DNA of 64,000 nt, from positions 728,206 to 792,205 of the forward strand of contig NZ_QNRT01000002.1 in the NCBI RefSeq assembly GCF_003315245.1. Reading direction: 5' to 3'. Position numbers and translations under genes: made by a program. Origin of the DNA: Arenicella xantha. Lineage in GTDB: Bacteria; Pseudomonadota; Gammaproteobacteria; Arenicellales; Arenicellaceae. How positions within the stretch are numbered: the first letter of the stretch is position 1; each line of letters begins with the position of its first letter. Shown piece by piece: positions 1 through 7,769 of this stretch. Under the pieces are notes generated by a model, which had not been told where the DNA came from, made no database searches, and was given only the letters and a program-made list of their open reading frames with translations.

Positions 1-805
1 GCTCAACTCATATCGAATCGCCCCAACCTCTCGCACTAACTGTAGAAGAGTGGAAAATTTTTAAAGTTCGACGTGGCACTTATTTGCCGCCGTTGGCCAC
101 ACATACGTTCATAGTTAAACCCTCAACATGAACTACCAACAAGTGCCACTTTGTCGAACCTGTAGACTTAAAAATGTTCCCCCGAAACTCATCCACAAAA
201 ATAGCTTGTGCCAAATTTTTTAATTTGTCAAACACATTTTTTTTCAATTATTTATAATATAAATGATTAATATATAAGACATATTTTAAGTTTGAGTGAA
301 ATCTTTAAGCAACACATTCAAATGCTTAGCTGAAAAATAATATGCGCTTCGTGGCCTCCGCATTCCAGCGCAAGCGATATCAACAACACTATTCAGCACA
401 CTGATACTCGCATTTCACGTACGATTAAACCGCCTCGATTAGCGCATAAAATACGGTGATCATTGGTTCATAAAATTAGCTTTTTTCTACACTCAAACAT
501 GGTGTTAATCGACCTTTAGAATGGGCAAATTCAGTATCGAAAATTAGCGACTATTGAACATGCCCAAACTACTCAAAAAAGTCCAACTTGATCAATGAGT
601 CTAGCCGCCTCAAAACCCCGATAAATAAATGCCTTAAGCGTCATTTCTGAAACTTAGTCTGAATGACGAAGCGTTGCTTATCGCGAAATTTGCCACCGGT
701 GGCTAGATAGCCCTATTTACTTTAAACTGGGTATGAAAAAACAGCGCAAATAATACGCGCTATCGGGTCGTAATTAATCCATCAATATCTCGAGTAAATC
801 TAACT
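1..805. other. Non-coding stretch upstream of the first GH43 gene
   Basis: I see no convincing coding region in these 805 bases. The stretch is AT-rich, particularly around 230-300, and holds one long imperfect inverted repeat, described separately. No tRNA or clear sigma-70 promoter could be assigned. The gene to the left of the window is not visible, so this may be an unusually long intergenic region or the remains of a lost gene. Confidence 0.6.
52..180. repeat. Long imperfect inverted repeat
   Basis: The left arm runs 52-81 and the right arm 141-180. The inner part pairs GTTCGAC (66-72) plus GTGGCACTT (73-81) with AAGTGCCAC (141-149) plus GTCGAAC (153-159), with three extra bases in the right arm. 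The outer part pairs GGAAAATTTTTAA (52-64) with TTAAAAATGTTCC (168-180), one mismatch. The loop is about 59 bases. It could be a large transcription terminator of a gene left of the window, or a small non-autonomous element. No target-site duplication was recognised. Confidence 0.55.
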
Positions 806-1801
806 ATGAACGCATCTTTACTTTCTTTATTTCTCCCCTTTATTTTATCTATCGGTTTGCACAGCGAGAACGCTGCGGCTAAAAACCCATTAGATTTCGG
901 CAGTAATATTCGTACCGCCGACCCATCAGGACATGTTTGGAATGATGGACGAATGTATTTATACACATCACATGACCAAGAGTGCCAACCTGATTTTTAT
1001 ATGAAAAATTGGCATGCATTTTCTTCAAATAATTTGGTGGATTGGACTGATCACGGCCCAATTCTGTCGGTAGACGACCTCAGTTGGTCAGATAATTTCG
1101 CATGGGCACCAGACGCAGCGTACAAAAATGGCAAGTATTATCTGATTTTTCCAGCCGGCACTGGCTATAAGGACCGAGTTGAACCGGAAAAAAGTACTAA
1201 ATGGATGGGAATTGGTGTTGCGGTCAGTGACTCACCGACCGGACCGTTTAAAGATGCGATTGGCAAACCATTATGGACCGAACCCTACGCTAACGACCCG
1301 AGCTTGTTTATTGATGACGACGGACAAGCCTATTTGTATTTTCATGCGCAAGGCACGGATTACCATGTAGCCGAGATGTCCGACGACCTACTCAGCATCA
1401 AAGGTGACTTTATTGAAATGGACATGGGGGGCTATGAACCAAAAATGGAAGGTCCTTGGGTATTCAAACGCAACGGGCTCTACTATTTCACTATGCCTGA
1501 AAATAACCGCTCACTTAGTTACTACACCAGCGAATCACCCAAAGGACCTTGGACTTACAAGGGTATTTTTATGCAATCAGAAGGTGGTAATAATCATCAC
1601 TCAATCGTTGAGTACCACGGGCAGTGGATATTGTTTTATCACCGCTGGCTCGACATCAATTCAACTTGTCACCGCAAACAGCGACACACTGCGGCAGAAT
1701 ATCTCTACTTCAACGATGATGGCACGATTCAACCTGTAGAGCGTACCCTTGAGGGCGTCGGTGATTTTCCGTCAAAAATATCAGACACATCACAGCGCTA
1801 A
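806..1801 (+). CDS. Secreted glycoside hydrolase family 43 protein
   Basis: This is a probable exo- or endo-acting arabinan/xylan-type glycosidase with the five-bladed beta-propeller of GH43. A signal peptide covers about residues 1-25, with a hydrophobic core SLFLPFILSIGL and an AAA cleavage area. The expected GH43 acidic triad is visible: Asp39 in ADPSGHVW, Asp164 in NDPSLF and Glu215 in MEGPWVF. At 331 residues it is a single catalytic domain with no accessory carbohydrate-binding domain. The start at 806 gives a sound signal peptide, with a weak GAG ribosome site about 12 bases upstream. It faces a second GH43 gene on the opposite strand across a shared hairpin. The substrate cannot be fixed from sequence alone; arabinose- or xylose-containing glycans are likely. 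Confidence 0.88.
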   Translation: MNASLLSLFLPFILSIGLHSENAAAKNPLDFGSNIRTADPSGHVWNDGRMYLYTSHDQECQPDFYMKNWHAFSSNNLVDWTDHGPILSVDDLSWSDNFAWAPDAAYKNGKYYLIFPAGTGYKDRVEPEKSTKWMGIGVAVSDSPTGPFKDAIGKPLWTEPYANDPSLFIDDDGQAYLYFHAQGTDYHVAEMSDDLLSIKGDFIEMDMGGYEPKMEGPWVFKRNGLYYFTMPENNRSLSYYTSESPKGPWTYKGIFMQSEGGNNHHSIVEYHGQWILFYHRWLDINSTCHRKQRHTAAEYLYFNDDGTIQPVERTLEGVGDFPSKISDTSQR

Positions 1802-1816
1802 TCTATAAATCGCAAT

Positions 1817-1852
1817 GCTCTTGGTTTATGTGCGGAGTCATCAACCAAGAGC
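1817..1852. terminator. Bidirectional hairpin between convergent GH43 genes
   Basis: A perfect 10-bp stem pairs GCTCTTGGTT (1817-1826) with AACCAAGAGC (1843-1852), with a 16-base loop. It lies in the 57 bases between the stop codons of two convergent genes, so it probably ends transcription from both sides. A long U-run is missing. Confidence 0.65.
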
Positions 1853-1858
1853 TTAACC

Positions 1859-3565
1859 CTACTCGCCCTCGATCCGAGTGTGTAGACCGATGTAACTTCC
1901 GACAAATCCACCTGCCAGCTGTGTGCTCAAAATAGTCGCATCAGCGTCGTCCAAAACAGTTATCACTTGATCCGATGATTGATAAGAAAAGCTCGCGACC
2001 GCGCCTTGGATCTCCACTCGTAACCTTAGTTCAGTTGAGGCTTCACCGGGCTGAGCAGCCAGCAGAGCGACCTCCTTTAAGCGACTAATTACGCCGTTTT
2101 TGACTTGCTCAACAAATACGCTATAACCACTATCAACTCTCGCGACAGCGAAATAGAAGTGAAAGCCCTCACTTTGAAATGCCGCCATTCCGACCGAATA
2201 GCCCGATTCAACAGGTAAACTAAGCGCTGTTTCGGCGACGTAATTAGTGTGCTGTTGACGTCTACCTATAAATGCCGGCTGACCAAAATCACTCAAGCGA
2301 ATTGGTAATGCTGACAAACGAATGCCCGGCCGCCCCTTATTTATTTGGTACCAATCATGTCGAACCGAGGTACGTAAAAAGTTCCAATGATGTGCGAGCT
2401 GAGGTGAATCAAAGTTGTCGCGCCAGGTGAAGTTTCCAGTTGTAGGCTCAGCCCCGCCCTGATTCTGACTCAAACCTAACGGCAGCGGCAAACGACTCGG
2501 CACCGGCGTGTTTGGCGGCAAAATGGTTGGCCAACCATCGCGCCACTGAATCGGAAGTAGGAACGTCTCTCGACCGGTACTAAAATGTACTTTGTGGTAA
2601 TTTCGCACGCCGAGGAACACAGCCCACCAATCGCCATCTGGAGTCTCTACCAAGTCGGCGTGGCCAGTGGCATTTATAGGATTGGGACGGTCAGCCGGTA
2701 GATCACGTTGAGTTAAAATCGGATTTCCACCATAAGGCTCAAAGTCTGCGGTCAAAGACTTAGCACGAAACACAACTTGAGAGTGGCCGTCACCAGTGCC
2801 GCCTTCAGCCGCGGACAAGTAGTACCAATCACCTACTTTATAAAGGTGCGGCCCCTCAATCCAAACCGGTTGCTGCGATATATCAACGCCACCATCAACC
2901 AAGAGTCGCTTTGACTCTGGTTTAATCGAGTTGCGATCTAAGTCAAATTCCCATATCCACAGTGCACGATGCCCCTCATACTCCGGAGTGCTCGGCGGTG
3001 GGCCATTGTGCGCGATATACACTCGACCACCGTCAAAAAAGATATCGGGATCAATACCACCGTTCAGCTCGGGCAGCCATACTGGGTCAGACCAAGGACC
3101 ATTGATGTCCTTAGCCGTGATCAAAAAGTTTTCCCCAGCGTCAATTGCAGTGGATACTAGGTAAAACACACCATCGTGAAAGCGCAATGTTGGAGCGAAA
3201 ATCCCGCGAGACATTGTTACTTGTCGACGAAAATTGAGATCCCTCTGCGACTCTAGTGCGTGTGTGACAAACCGCCAGTTAACTAAGTCACGACTATGGT
3301 ATATCGGCAATCCAGGCGAGTATGAAAACGATGAGTTGACTAGGTAATAATCATCCCCTACCCGACAAATACTCGGATCCGGATGGAACCCAGCAAGGAT
3401 TGGGTTTTGATACATACCTTCCGGCAAGCGTGGAGAGAAGACGGAATCATTGCCTTGATACTCAAACCAATGAAACTCGCCTACCTTCTGGGAGCCTACC
3501 GCTAGCGGCCCTAGGAACGCATTACCCAAGGTTATAATTAGCAACAAGGCCAAGCGTAACTTCAT
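1859..3565 (-). CDS. Secreted GH43 beta-xylosidase / alpha-L-arabinofuranosidase
   Basis: This two-domain enzyme probably releases xylose or arabinose from side chains or oligomers of xylan-type glycans. A signal peptide spans about residues 1-25. The catalytic propeller begins with the classic YQNPILAGFHPDPSICRVG segment (general base Asp63), continues with GGIDPDIF (modulating Asp near 172-174) and has the general acid Glu237 in IEGPHLYK. Residues about 375-568 form the C-terminal beta-sandwich usual for this GH43 group, starting near FTWRDNFDSPQL. The length of 568 residues fits the family. It is convergent with the other GH43 gene, and the two may act on the same polysaccharide. The exact specificity is inferred only from family resemblance. 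Confidence 0.92.
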   Translation of the reverse strand: MKLRLALLLIITLGNAFLGPLAVGSQKVGEFHWFEYQGNDSVFSPRLPEGMYQNPILAGFHPDPSICRVGDDYYLVNSSFSYSPGLPIYHSRDLVNWRFVTHALESQRDLNFRRQVTMSRGIFAPTLRFHDGVFYLVSTAIDAGENFLITAKDINGPWSDPVWLPELNGGIDPDIFFDGGRVYIAHNGPPPSTPEYEGHRALWIWEFDLDRNSIKPESKRLLVDGGVDISQQPVWIEGPHLYKVGDWYYLSAAEGGTGDGHSQVVFRAKSLTADFEPYGGNPILTQRDLPADRPNPINATGHADLVETPDGDWWAVFLGVRNYHKVHFSTGRETFLLPIQWRDGWPTILPPNTPVPSRLPLPLGLSQNQGGAEPTTGNFTWRDNFDSPQLAHHWNFLRTSVRHDWYQINKGRPGIRLSALPIRLSDFGQPAFIGRRQQHTNYVAETALSLPVESGYSVGMAAFQSEGFHFYFAVARVDSGYSVFVEQVKNGVISRLKEVALLAAQPGEASTELRLRVEIQGAVASFSYQSSDQVITVLDDADATILSTQLAGGFVGSYIGLHTRIEGE

Positions 3566-3810
3566 GATATTGATACCTTCAATATTTTATTGTCAACAAG
3601 ACTATAACAATAAACGTCAGAGCACCAGCGCTGTATAGAGGGAGAGCAACAGGTGCGGTATCTCGAAAATCAGCCGTCACGCGTTTATCAATGCGTTTTT
3701 CTGATCTGTCGCAATGGTTGCGATTACACAATAACCTGTTTCCTCACAAGAGTTTGGGGCATACTAATGCGCTAATGCCTCTCATCAAGCGCATCGCTTA
3801 GAAAACGGTT

Positions 3811-4434
3811 TTGAACGCCACTAAACACTGCAAAATTTCCGTTCGTCGTTGGGGCGGGCAGGAAGACGACTATCGCCCAATCCACGATTTTATCGACAGT
3901 ACCAAAATCTTATGTGCTGATAGTCGGCACCGCGTGTTTCACACAATGTGGGCGGTCAATCTGATTGTGGTGCCGTTGTTCGGGCATACCATCGTCAATA
4001 GTGACGGTAACGAAGTCGACACCAAAGACTTATGTGAACGGGACCACCTGTTGGTCGATTATGCGAATAAATTCATTCCCACATTAAACGACTTTGTTGG
4101 CGCCATTGAGATAGACTCGGCGCCATTGAAAGTTACAATTAGGCAGCAGGTAGAAACCCTACACCAGCGCTACGCAACCAACAGTGAGCTAAGCAAACTA
4201 TTGCTCTCGCCACTAGATATCACCGGCAAATTTGAATCTCTACTACTGACTCATAACAGCTGGTTCTTAAATAGCGTCGCCACACAGTTGTTTGAGCTTG
4301 ATAGACGACTAACTGATTTCGACCTTTCACCTGACATCGCATTCACACATATGCGATTCGAATCTTGGATGGACAACGGCTTAACGTTTCCGCCCAGCGC
4401 TAAAAAACTACAAACTATAACCAGCAGGAGTTAG
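3811..4434 (+). CDS. DUF6915-like protein of unknown function
   Basis: This is a 207-residue cytoplasmic protein with no signal peptide or membrane segment. The N-terminal part (HCKISVRRWGGQEDDY, PIHDFIDSTK, HRVFHT, FGHTIVNSDG) follows the pattern I recall for the DUF6915 family, which lacks an assigned function. The only in-frame start before this conserved segment is TTG at 3811, so the gene appears to use a rare start codon. The C-terminal half contains no motif I recognise. The next gene begins 3 bases after its stop codon, so the two are almost certainly co-transcribed and may work together. The family assignment is from memory and moderately sure. Confidence 0.65.
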   Translation: MNATKHCKISVRRWGGQEDDYRPIHDFIDSTKILCADSRHRVFHTMWAVNLIVVPLFGHTIVNSDGNEVDTKDLCERDHLLVDYANKFIPTLNDFVGAIEIDSAPLKVTIRQQVETLHQRYATNSELSKLLLSPLDITGKFESLLLTHNSWFLNSVATQLFELDRRLTDFDLSPDIAFTHMRFESWMDNGLTFPPSAKKLQTITSRS

Positions 4435-4437
4435 CTA

Positions 4438-5202
4438 ATGGCTAAATATGTGATACGCCAGTATCAGTTTGGATACAACGATGAGTGCTACTATATAAGC
4501 GGCTCGAATATTCTTAAGGTTTACGATAACGAGGCTGAAGCTGAAGCCGCGTATCGTAAACTAGAAGTCGCACACATTCGCAGTGCCGAATTATCTGAGC
4601 AAAGCTCATTATGGGACGCAGGTGACGACGAACTCAAACCGCTGAACGACTTCGTGCAGTCAAAAACGGGCAAGCACTTGTTCGCCGGCGACCGACCTGA
4701 ATACAACGACTCACTTCCTACAGAGTTAACAGACGACGAAGTGCTTGAATTCGGCAAACTGGCGGACATTCAAGGCTACAAGCTAGTCACGTTTGAAAAC
4801 GAGCCACTGTTCTACGCTATTTGGATTTTCGGAGAAGACGAAGATTGGCACAAGGACTACGATGAATATTCAACCAGCCTGGTGTACTCAGAGTCACGTG
4901 AGGAGATTATCGAGAGCATCGGCGATGTCGCTTACGATCAATGGTACGACTACAAAATAAAGGGCACGCTCGAAGAATTGAGTGACAGCCCGGCTCTACT
5001 CGCCAGCCTCTTGGAAAACACCAAAAAGATGAAGTTCGTGGAAAAACCGAACAAGTCTTTCATTAAACTCAAATCTGAAGATGGTGCGGCGCTTACTGCT
5101 CTTAACGAACTACTCAAGGAACCGTTATTTGCGATAAAGGAATTGTCACTCGAGCAAGTGTTAGAGATAGAAGAAGAGCTGGCAGAGGAGTCAGAGTACT
5201 AA
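4438..5202 (+). CDS. Conserved hypothetical acidic protein
   Basis: I do not recognise this 254-residue protein. It is soluble, very rich in Glu and Asp, and lacks a signal peptide. The N-terminus MAKYVIRQYQFGYNDECYYISG is followed by an acidic helix, a middle section with aromatic residues (FYAIWIFGEDEDWHKDYDEYS) and a highly acidic C-terminus. It starts 3 bases after the DUF6915-like gene and has a purine-rich ribosome site (CAGGAG) inside the end of that gene, so translational coupling is likely. A perfect hairpin follows 34 bases after the stop codon. A partner or immunity-type role to the upstream gene is possible but nothing in the sequence proves it. Confidence 0.7.
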   Translation: MAKYVIRQYQFGYNDECYYISGSNILKVYDNEAEAEAAYRKLEVAHIRSAELSEQSSLWDAGDDELKPLNDFVQSKTGKHLFAGDRPEYNDSLPTELTDDEVLEFGKLADIQGYKLVTFENEPLFYAIWIFGEDEDWHKDYDEYSTSLVYSESREEIIESIGDVAYDQWYDYKIKGTLEELSDSPALLASLLENTKKMKFVEKPNKSFIKLKSEDGAALTALNELLKEPLFAIKELSLEQVLEIEEELAEESEY

Positions 5203-5236
5203 GTCTGCCTTAAACAAACTACCGACTAACTCTAAT

Positions 5237-5260
5237 GCCCCGCACTCAGTAGTGCGGGGC
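5237..5260 (+). terminator. Hairpin terminator after the two-gene unit
   Basis: A perfect 10-bp GC-rich stem, GCCCCGCACT (5237-5246) and AGTGCGGGGC (5251-5260), closes a 4-base loop. It lies 34 bases after the stop codon at 5202. It has no run of T after it, so termination may be incomplete. Confidence 0.6.
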
Positions 5261-5273
5261 AAGCTAATAGATA

Positions 5274-5330
5274 GCAAAAAGGGCAGACACATTGTTCTCT
5301 CGTTTAGAGGAAACTCCGAGCCTGCCCTTG
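5274..5330 (-). terminator. Terminator of the FN3/MACPF-like gene
   Basis: Read on the minus strand, AAGGGCAG (about 5329-5322) pairs with CTGCCCTT further on (about 5286-5279) and the second arm runs directly into a T-run. A short inner CTCT/AGAG pairing may extend it. It sits about 25 bases past the stop codon of the minus-strand gene that ends at 5354. Confidence 0.55.
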
Positions 5331-5353
5331 TTGGCTAATTGGCTATATTAAGC

Positions 5354-7462
5354 TTATGGAATAACCAAAAAGTTTTCAGTGATTGGGCACAAGCCCTCAA
5401 CTTCAACCGTGTAGTTCCAGTCTGCTGTAGTATCACCAAACGGTGGGTTGCCGGTCTTCAGATACACTTGCGTGCGCGCACAATGCTTAGGCGAAACCGT
5501 ATAGCTGCGACCGCCGCCTTTAGGGTTATCATAATACCCCGTGTATACCGAGTAACCTTTGCCAATGCCTGGGCCACTGCCTCGGAATTTATTAGTAAAA
5601 CACAGGCTGGATGCCAGACAGGTGCCGTCGTTGACTTGCAATGAGCCTCTATGCACATGATGGTTATAGCTCTGTGATTTAGTCGCTTCGTTCAGCTTTT
5701 TAACATTGCTAGATAACCAACCCAATAAGTATGTTCCAGGATTAGTAGTGGTTAAGCTTCCGGTGTAATACTGAAACGGATGCAGACAATTTGCCCACTC
5801 TCGGGTTTCACGACACAAATCCATGGCAATGCTTATCTCGGCTTCAGAAGTACCGCACTGAGTCGGCCGAGTTTGACCGTATTCAGCCCAAGGATCACAA
5901 CGCTCTTTGTGCTGAACACTCAAGTCTAACCAACGCTTCATCTGCGCTAACGGTCCTTGATTACCAGTGTATTTTGCGAAGATTTGCTCATGCGTGTATG
6001 CATTATAAGTAGTCGGTCGTTGATACAGATTAGTGGTGTAGTCGACTGCAGCCCAGTTCGCTGGATTAGTGTCTTGAACAAATTGATTGTACTTGGTCAT
6101 TACATTAGCCGGCGTAATACTGGCCGCTAGCCCCACAGGACCACCAACTTGATCGGCATTAATTTTCACCTCTAAGCGATCGAGCACTTCGGTTAGTGAG
6201 GACGACGAGCCGGCCGAACCATTAGCCGAGAACACATCACCGATTTTCAATCCTAGTTCAGCTTTAGCACTTTCGCGTTCTTCGTAGCTATATTTCTTAG
6301 CGTCAAAGGTAAAAACTAAGTACAGAGCCGAACCTAAATTAGCACTATTGATAAAATTATCGCCACAACGCTCACGGAAATCGGCCTTTGCTTCATCATC
6401 GTTCGGCGACAAAACTTGGCTGACTAACTCAGGATACAGCGCGTCAGTCGGCGTATTCAACTTCCAAAACTCACGACGATTATTCACTTTCACAACAAAG
6501 CGTACGTGGCTTTCGTCAGTCACCGATTTGACGTAACGTTCCTTTTCGCCAGACAGGCCCAAACTGAAATCATCACCGGTGAAGCCTATTTGAGCGGATT
6601 GCGAGACCTCAAGTAGTTCCGCTAATTGACGATTATCATTCACGTAGCTGATGTCAAATGTGCTCGGTTGTAACGGTGGTGTTTTAGTGATGACGAAACC
6701 AGGGTTGGTCACATCTAAACAGGTCTCTTTAAGCGTTCCACGTACTAAATCAAAACCATCGCCAAGGTAGAATCGGTCTTCGTTGTTGGTCATAGCACTG
6801 CTCTGACCGACCGCTTTAGCTCGTGCAAGCACTGTTTTAGCACCAACGGTTGATGCACGATATTGCAAGTTCTTTTGATCCATCGCTTGCATCGCTGTTG
6901 GATAGTCGGCGTACAGATTATCGTCTTGACGAGGGTTCACTACGGCGAGTCCACCGGTTTTATACGAGCTTTGATAGGCTGTGTTAGCGGCTCGAACTCG
7001 GTAGCTATACTTTCCTGCGCCACGATTAGTCAGGGTACGACTGCGGCTATAACCGTTATAGACTTGAGTCCATGCGCCATAGTTTTTGCGCTCATATAAT
7101 TCATAACGCACTGAAAAACCATAGCCGTTACTTGCTGCCCAGCTAACCTTAACTGATTTACTATTTGTATAAGGCGCATAACTAATCGATGCTGGAATAC
7201 TTGGTGCCCTATACGGTCCACCACCGCCGCCTCCTCCACCGCCATCGCAATCACCTATCGGTATTAGCTGCGTAGTTGGACTGGTGTCTTGGCTAGCAAG
7301 CTCTTCAATACAGGGTTCGATAATTTGCGGCGTCGCTTGGTTCCCGAGCTCGGACCGACTCGGCTGCAACTCGGCGGCGGATGCCATATGCATGCCAGCC
7401 ATCCATATGGCAGGGATTACTGATGCGACACTTAGAATCTTTATTTTTCTCACGATGACCAT
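5354..7462 (-). CDS. Secreted protein with FN3 domain and MACPF-like region
   Basis: This is a 702-residue exported protein, possibly pore-forming. A signal peptide ends near MASAA (about residue 29). A run of nine glycines near residue 75 is followed by a fibronectin type III domain (about 85-178: APSIPASISYAPYTNSKSVKVSW onward in pattern). Residues about 180-480 have the look of a MACPF/CDC fold: a YLGDGFDLVRG start, a long helix-rich central part, and RCGDNFINSANLGSALYLVF, which resembles the MACPF signature without its usual His. The C-terminal 200 residues are Cys-rich. The ATG at 7462 sits directly against AGAGGA; the GTG at 7453 has better spacing and gives a normal signal peptide, so it may be the true start. 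The divergent CadC-like regulator is a likely controller. The MACPF call is inference. Confidence 0.7.
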   Translation of the reverse strand: MVIVRKIKILSVASVIPAIWMAGMHMASAAELQPSRSELGNQATPQIIEPCIEELASQDTSPTTQLIPIGDCDGGGGGGGGGPYRAPSIPASISYAPYTNSKSVKVSWAASNGYGFSVRYELYERKNYGAWTQVYNGYSRSRTLTNRGAGKYSYRVRAANTAYQSSYKTGGLAVVNPRQDDNLYADYPTAMQAMDQKNLQYRASTVGAKTVLARAKAVGQSSAMTNNEDRFYLGDGFDLVRGTLKETCLDVTNPGFVITKTPPLQPSTFDISYVNDNRQLAELLEVSQSAQIGFTGDDFSLGLSGEKERYVKSVTDESHVRFVVKVNNRREFWKLNTPTDALYPELVSQVLSPNDDEAKADFRERCGDNFINSANLGSALYLVFTFDAKKYSYEERESAKAELGLKIGDVFSANGSAGSSSSLTEVLDRLEVKINADQVGGPVGLAASITPANVMTKYNQFVQDTNPANWAAVDYTTNLYQRPTTYNAYTHEQIFAKYTGNQGPLAQMKRWLDLSVQHKERCDPWAEYGQTRPTQCGTSEAEISIAMDLCRETREWANCLHPFQYYTGSLTTTNPGTYLLGWLSSNVKKLNEATKSQSYNHHVHRGSLQVNDGTCLASSLCFTNKFRGSGPGIGKGYSVYTGYYDNPKGGGRSYTVSPKHCARTQVYLKTGNPPFGDTTADWNYTVEVEGLCPITENFLVIP

Positions 7463-7769
7463 TCCTCTTGGGTTAATTTGGCCGACTCAAGATCGCACAA
7501 GGCAATGTAATGATGGTTATGCTGAGTTAAGGTCTAACGAATTTCAGTCTAATGACAAAGTAATGACTCGTGGCAAATCAACGCGAACCTTAATCAAACA
7601 GTCGTGCCTAAACTTCTATGACTATCTATCGAACACAGTCCACCACTCAGGTCTATGGTCGATGACTTCGTAGCGTAAAAAAACACTCTGTCCAGGAATC
7701 GGTCACTGAATCCGCATATTGTTATGTTAAAGTCTTATAAACCGCCACCACGGATTAAGCTGTAAATTG
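7463..7769. other. Divergent intergenic region with phased repeats
   Basis: This 307-base region separates the FN3/MACPF-like gene from the CadC-like regulator and should hold both promoters. It contains the direct repeat TAATGAC at 7550-7556 and 7561-7567, annotated separately. No small gene is convincing here. Confidence 0.6.
7550..7567. promoter_or_regulatory. Direct-repeat operator, 11-bp period
   Basis: TAATGAC occurs twice with start-to-start spacing of exactly 11 bp (7550 and 7561). A third TAATG lies at 7508. The sites lie 88-105 bases upstream of the minus-strand ATG at 7462. One-turn phased direct repeats are typical for OmpR/PhoB/CadC winged-helix proteins. The same repeat recurs at 10708-10736. 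The minus-strand form GTCATTA is also partly like a Pho-box half site. Confidence 0.55.

Noticed and set aside
7205-7245. Simple-sequence repeat tract coding for a glycine run
   Set aside because: The codons are mixed GGN/GGC rather than a pure short tandem unit, so slippage-based phase variation is unlikely.
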